Assembly: GCA_963513935.1 (NCBI GenBank)
Contig: OY740774.1
Span: forward strand, 99,765,668-99,829,667
Reading direction: 5' to 3'
Source: Aphrophora alni
Taxonomy: Eukaryota; Arthropoda; Insecta; Hemiptera; Aphrophoridae
Length of the DNA: 64,000 nucleotides
The stretch's first letter is position 1. Each line of letters starts with the position of its first letter. The notes beneath the pieces were generated by a model. The model saw nothing but the letters and a program-made list of their open reading frames with translations. It did not search any database and was not told where the DNA came from. Shown piece by piece: positions 60,776 to 64,000 of this stretch. Made by a program: the position numbers and the translations under genes.

Positions 60776-61110
60776 GTAGTTTAGTGTAGTTTAATTAAGC
60801 TACAAGTAACTTAATACTTATAGTTTAATTAAATTGTAAGTAACTTAGGCTATAGTTACTTATAGTTTAATTAAACAATACGTATTAAGTTACTTATAGT
60901 TTAGTTAAACTATACGTATTAAGTTACTTATAGTTTAGTTAAACTATAAGTATTAAGTTACTTATAGTTTTAAACAAACTATAGTTTATAATTTAAACTA
61001 TAGTTTATAGTTTAATTAAACTATAAGTATTAAGTTACTTATAGTTTAATTAAATTATAAGTAACTTAACATTTATAACTTATAGTTAGTTATAGTTTAG
61101 TTATTGTAGC
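60776..61110. repeat. 34-bp palindromic AT-rich tandem array
   Basis: GTATTAAGTTACTTATAGTT recurs at 60882, 60916 and 60950 (34-bp period) and again in diverged or inverted form to about 61110. Each unit contains the self-complementary TAGTTTAATTAAACTA or a variant. No T-rich coding frame. It ends directly at a hammerhead-like motif. Confidence 0.9.
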
Positions 61111-61156
61111 TCATGTATCACTGAGAATGGTGTCTTTGTCGTTAAAACGCGTTTGC
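61111..61156 (+). ncRNA. Hammerhead-like motif, mutated core
   Basis: ATCACTGAGAATGG...GTTAAAACGCG: CUGAGAA and AAAA in place of CUGANGA and GAAA, with 16-nt spacing kept. It is a clear relative of 52691 but unlikely to be catalytic. Confidence 0.35.
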
Positions 61157-61849
61157 TTAAGTAAACGTAAATTTGTGAGATCTTGTGTTCGAGTTTTATT
61201 CTATTCATTAATAAAAATGTGTAAAGTAAACAGTAATTAGACGTCCAAGTAAGAAAAAATTGACAAATTTTGGTGAGGTACTACAACAATATACAGGGAA
61301 TAAAATTATTTTGATGTGTTAATTATAAATACACAAATATAATATTTGTCATTTAAACTAAACGATTCGGGTTTACAAATAGTCTTGGTCAGGTTATAAC
61401 ATGTCATTTCTTTAATTGTTTTAGAAGCTAAAGGAAGTTGAGCACTGTTGATGGATTAGTAGCCATGTCATGTATCAAGTTTATGAAGCATCTAGACACG
61501 AGATGAGCAAGGAAATAATTAAGGCTGCTCACAACCACAGGGATAATAGAGCAAAATGACGTGTCTGGAAAATTGCTTACAAGTACTTGTGTTCTTAGTT
61601 TTTACAACCTTATGTTTGATTTTGTACACATTAAACAAAACAAAGCAAGTAGGGGATGAAAGGCGAAAATTTTCAAAGAGAAATAAATTCGATTATTGGT
61701 ATAATATATTATTAGATTGATGTAAACTACAAAATTAAAAGGATTAAATATTTTCTTTAATTATACCAATTTCTAAAAATTATCAATTTCGTGTCTTAGA
61801 ACTTAACCTCTTAACTTTTCCACACACCAAGTCATGATCGAAATATTTA
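61157..61849. other. No recognised gene
   Basis: AT-rich sequence with no supported feature. Confidence 0.5.
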
Positions 61850-62350
61850 CCAAGCAATATCTCTTAAGCAAAATTATTGGACAAAGAAATATCAGTTCAG
61901 ATGTCAGAAAAAAAGTAAAAATAAGTCATGGACCCCGTCTTTGAAAAACTATTTTATATTTAAATAAGGTCTAAATTTGCTTCACTTGTGCCACAAACGC
62001 ATCCTTTTTTGTACGTGAAAGATATTTAAAAAAAAGCTTTCAACTACAACGGTTCCTTTTTTTTCCCAATTATTCATAATTCGTAATGTTTTTTTACTAT
62101 TTTTAGGTTTGGGTCTTTAATTTTCAAATTACAATTTTAACTAAATCGGAAGGGCCAATTTCGAGAAATTGTGTATTTTATAACAACACATCGTTAATTA
62201 TTTTTACCGAAAACTCACGATCCGAAATTTTCGAAAAATTGCTACAAATAGGTTTCCTTTTCATCCTTAGCGGTTACACTAGAGCAAAATTTGATCAAAA
62301 TCGTTATAGCCAATTTTGAGTATATCATAATTTTGTTATAACGTTTGGTT
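61850..62350. repeat. Decayed dispersed repeat copy
   Basis: TTTAAATAAGGTCTAAATTT, TTCACTTGTGCCACAAACGC and GAGCAAAATTTGATCAAAAT in the same order as at 59630-59930. Confidence 0.6.
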
Positions 62351-62429
62351 GTCGTCATTCCGAATGCTGATTATAGTAAACAATTATTTTACTTACCATC
62401 TTCAGTATTCTGATTACCGTTGTATTACA

Positions 62430-62465
62430 CGACGGCCGTTTCGTCTATTCAGCCATTTTCAAGTT
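62430..62465 (-). ncRNA. Hammerhead-like motif, decayed
   Basis: Minus strand: CTTGAAAATGGCTGAATAGA followed by CGAAACGGCCGTCG. The first box is UUGAAAA and the spacing is shortened to 13 nt. It is included only because it shares the TGG...CGAAACG frame of the family. Confidence 0.25.
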
Positions 62466-63530
62466 TTAAAAAAAGGAGGATGGTTCTTTGTCAATTAACA
62501 ATACAAACACTTAATTAATGTACATCAACAATACGTAAACACAACATATACAAACACGCACACGAATACAACAAAAAATAAATAATAATTAAAAAAGTTT
62601 AAAGATAATTTAACCGTAAGAAATTATTTTGTTGGTATTCTTAAAAGGACGAAAAAAAGTGTAATTGTAGATTTATACTTTAAAAACGAAAACCAAATAA
62701 CATACTTTGTGTAATTATGTTTCGATTAATGTACAAAAGAAAAGTTCTGTTAAAGTGAGAACGTAAAAGTCATAAGTCCTCAACTTTTGACTAATGAATA
62801 AATTGAATATAGGAATTACATTTCGTTTGCAGCTGGATTTAAAATTACCAATTAAGAAAAGTGTACCCGACACTAATTAAGCAGAGATCAATGTTTAATA
62901 CCGTAAAGCATAGCGAGGAGTAGAAGGATCGTATCAATACAGTCCAGTGACGTCACACTATACACCAATCTCACGTATTATGTAATATTATTTTTAAAGC
63001 CAATACCTAGCATTTAGGGCTACGCTGTCACAACAATATGTAAATTGCATTTCCTATTTTATGATTCCGTTTTATTGTAGACCTAGACTTTGTGTCTCTT
63101 ACCAGCATGAGATATAGTGTATTTAGTTTCATACTTCTGGTGACCTTCGTTAGACAAGTTTGTGGTACTATTAAAACTCGTAGAGGGTCCTAATGTACAG
63201 AAATAGAGGCTTAATTGCACAATGTGATCGCGGTGAAAAGGGCCGATTAACAACTAATTTCAATGTAATATAATCTATATTATATGCCTTCGAAGACGTA
63301 TGATAGATACCTCCGAAAACACCCTGTAGAGATTAGGTACGTAAAAACAAATATCAAATTCGAATTAAACGCACGTATATACGTAGGTATTATTCCTCTT
63401 TCATCAAACACTGACTGTAACTATATAATACATTTTTTTAACTCAATCCCTGTTTTTATATTTACTTATAAAAATGTTTTTAAATCAGAAAATATAATTA
63501 AGACGTAGAATATGCAATCAATTACTGTAT
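62466..63530. other. No recognised gene
   Basis: AT-rich. The 74-codon frame at 63284-63508 is unrecognised. Confidence 0.45.
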
Positions 63531-63678
63531 TCAAATTATTAAAAGAGAATAGGTTAGGTTAGATTAGGTTAGGTTAGGTTATGAAACGCCCATTCTGTAG
63601 TTTAAAATATAATAATGGAACCTAACCTTACCTTACCTAACCTAACTTAACCTAACCTAACTCAAATTATTAAAAGAG
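63531..63678. mobile_element. TTAGG hairpin insert with 17-bp direct repeats
   Basis: TCAAATTATTAAAAGAG occurs at 63531-63547 and again at 63662-63678. The 114 bp between begins with degenerate TTAGG repeats (63550-63581) and ends with degenerate CCTAA repeats (about 63620-63660), an inverted pair around a loop of about 38 bp that contains GAAACGCCCATTCTG. A perfect 17-bp duplication looks like a target-site duplication of the length made by LINE-type target-primed reverse transcription. No coding capacity. Confidence 0.8.
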
Positions 63679-63915
63679 TGACTACTGGTACCACGGGGTT
63701 TAAGCCGTCACTTTCAGATTAAAAGCAGGACTAAGACTGTGGTTTGGGCATACCTATCCAAGACAAGATACTTTCTATTGAGTTTAGTATTTCTCAATCT
63801 GTCGTAAGACAGAGGATACACTTTTAATAAACTGTGGTTACTATGGTGATGATTATTTAATATTAAATTACACAGAAAACACAAATTTAAAGAATTTTAA
63901 TTTGTTACTAGTGTC

Positions 63916-63918
<3 letters not shown>
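63679..63918. other. No recognised gene
   Basis: Short AT-rich spacer. Confidence 0.5.

Positions 63919-63948
<30 letters not shown>
63919..63948. repeat. (TA)n microsatellite
   Basis: Pure TA run of about 30 bases, 17 bp from the SINE copy that follows. Confidence 0.97.
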
Positions 63949-63950
<2 letters not shown>

Positions 63951-63965
63951 GCGTACAATAATATT

Positions 63966-64000
63966 TCAAGTGAAAAATATACGACCTAGACTGGGAATTG
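63966..64000 (-). mobile_element. tRNA-derived SINE, copy 5 (cut by window end)
   Basis: Minus-strand tail TCGTATATTTTTCACTTGAA preceded by the start of the T-arm (CAATTCCCAGTCTAG). The tRNA-like head lies beyond the window. Confidence 0.75.

Overview
The window reads as AT-rich, gene-poor euchromatin or heterochromatin from an insect or a closely related arthropod. The best evidence is several interstitial (TTAGG)n/(CCTAA)n tracts, the ancestral arthropod telomere motif. It is supported by an arthropod-style mix of decayed LINEs, Penelope-like elements, a probable Helitron relic, Tc1/mariner-like MITEs and a tRNA-derived SINE. The species cannot be named from the sequence. I recognise no intact host protein-coding gene. 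The only convincing functional gene is a tRNA-Leu(AAG) at 20472-20553. All the very long open frames are by-products of tandem repeats whose period is a multiple of three.

Layout. 1-8.1 kb: a fold-back element (370-701), a cluster of three tRNA-like SINE copies (about 1.9-2.6 kb), a decayed EN-RT LINE bounded by 46-47 bp inverted repeats (4081-6109), and two large palindromes centred on hammerhead-like motifs (7491-7910 and 7965-8133). 8.1-25.6 kb: a LINE 3' end (9300-9700), a fourth SINE copy, fold-back elements, microsatellites, the tRNA-Leu gene, a CCHC-tailed LINE fragment (about 21.6-22.0 kb) and a (CCTAA)10 tract. 25595-27145: a CpG-rich 21-bp minisatellite. 27-42 kb: decayed dispersed repeats, a 1.27-kb fold-back element (33277-34541), a second copy of the same LINE on the minus strand (35262-36105), and a Helitron-like coding relic (40740-40915).

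42205-50975 holds a satellite array of about 54 units. Forty-one near-identical 165-bp units form the core and divergent 158-bp units form both edges. The core unit differs from the edge unit by a 7-bp near-duplication, which makes the period divisible by three and opens a 2346-codon frame. A GIY-YIG endonuclease fragment of a Penelope-like element abuts the left edge of the array. A second copy of that fragment lies at 55459-55735.

51-64 kb: more hammerhead-like motifs (five in the whole window keep an exact CUGANGA plus GAAA core with identical 16-nt spacing), a 496-bp TA-flanked MITE (58380-58875), a 34-bp palindromic tandem array (60776-61110), and a 114-bp insert with TTAGG repeats in inverted orientation at its two ends, flanked by a perfect 17-bp direct repeat (63531-63678). 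The features do not form a pathway. The recurring theme is retroelement debris: Penelope-like endonuclease fragments, hammerhead-like motifs and large inverted repeats appear together repeatedly.
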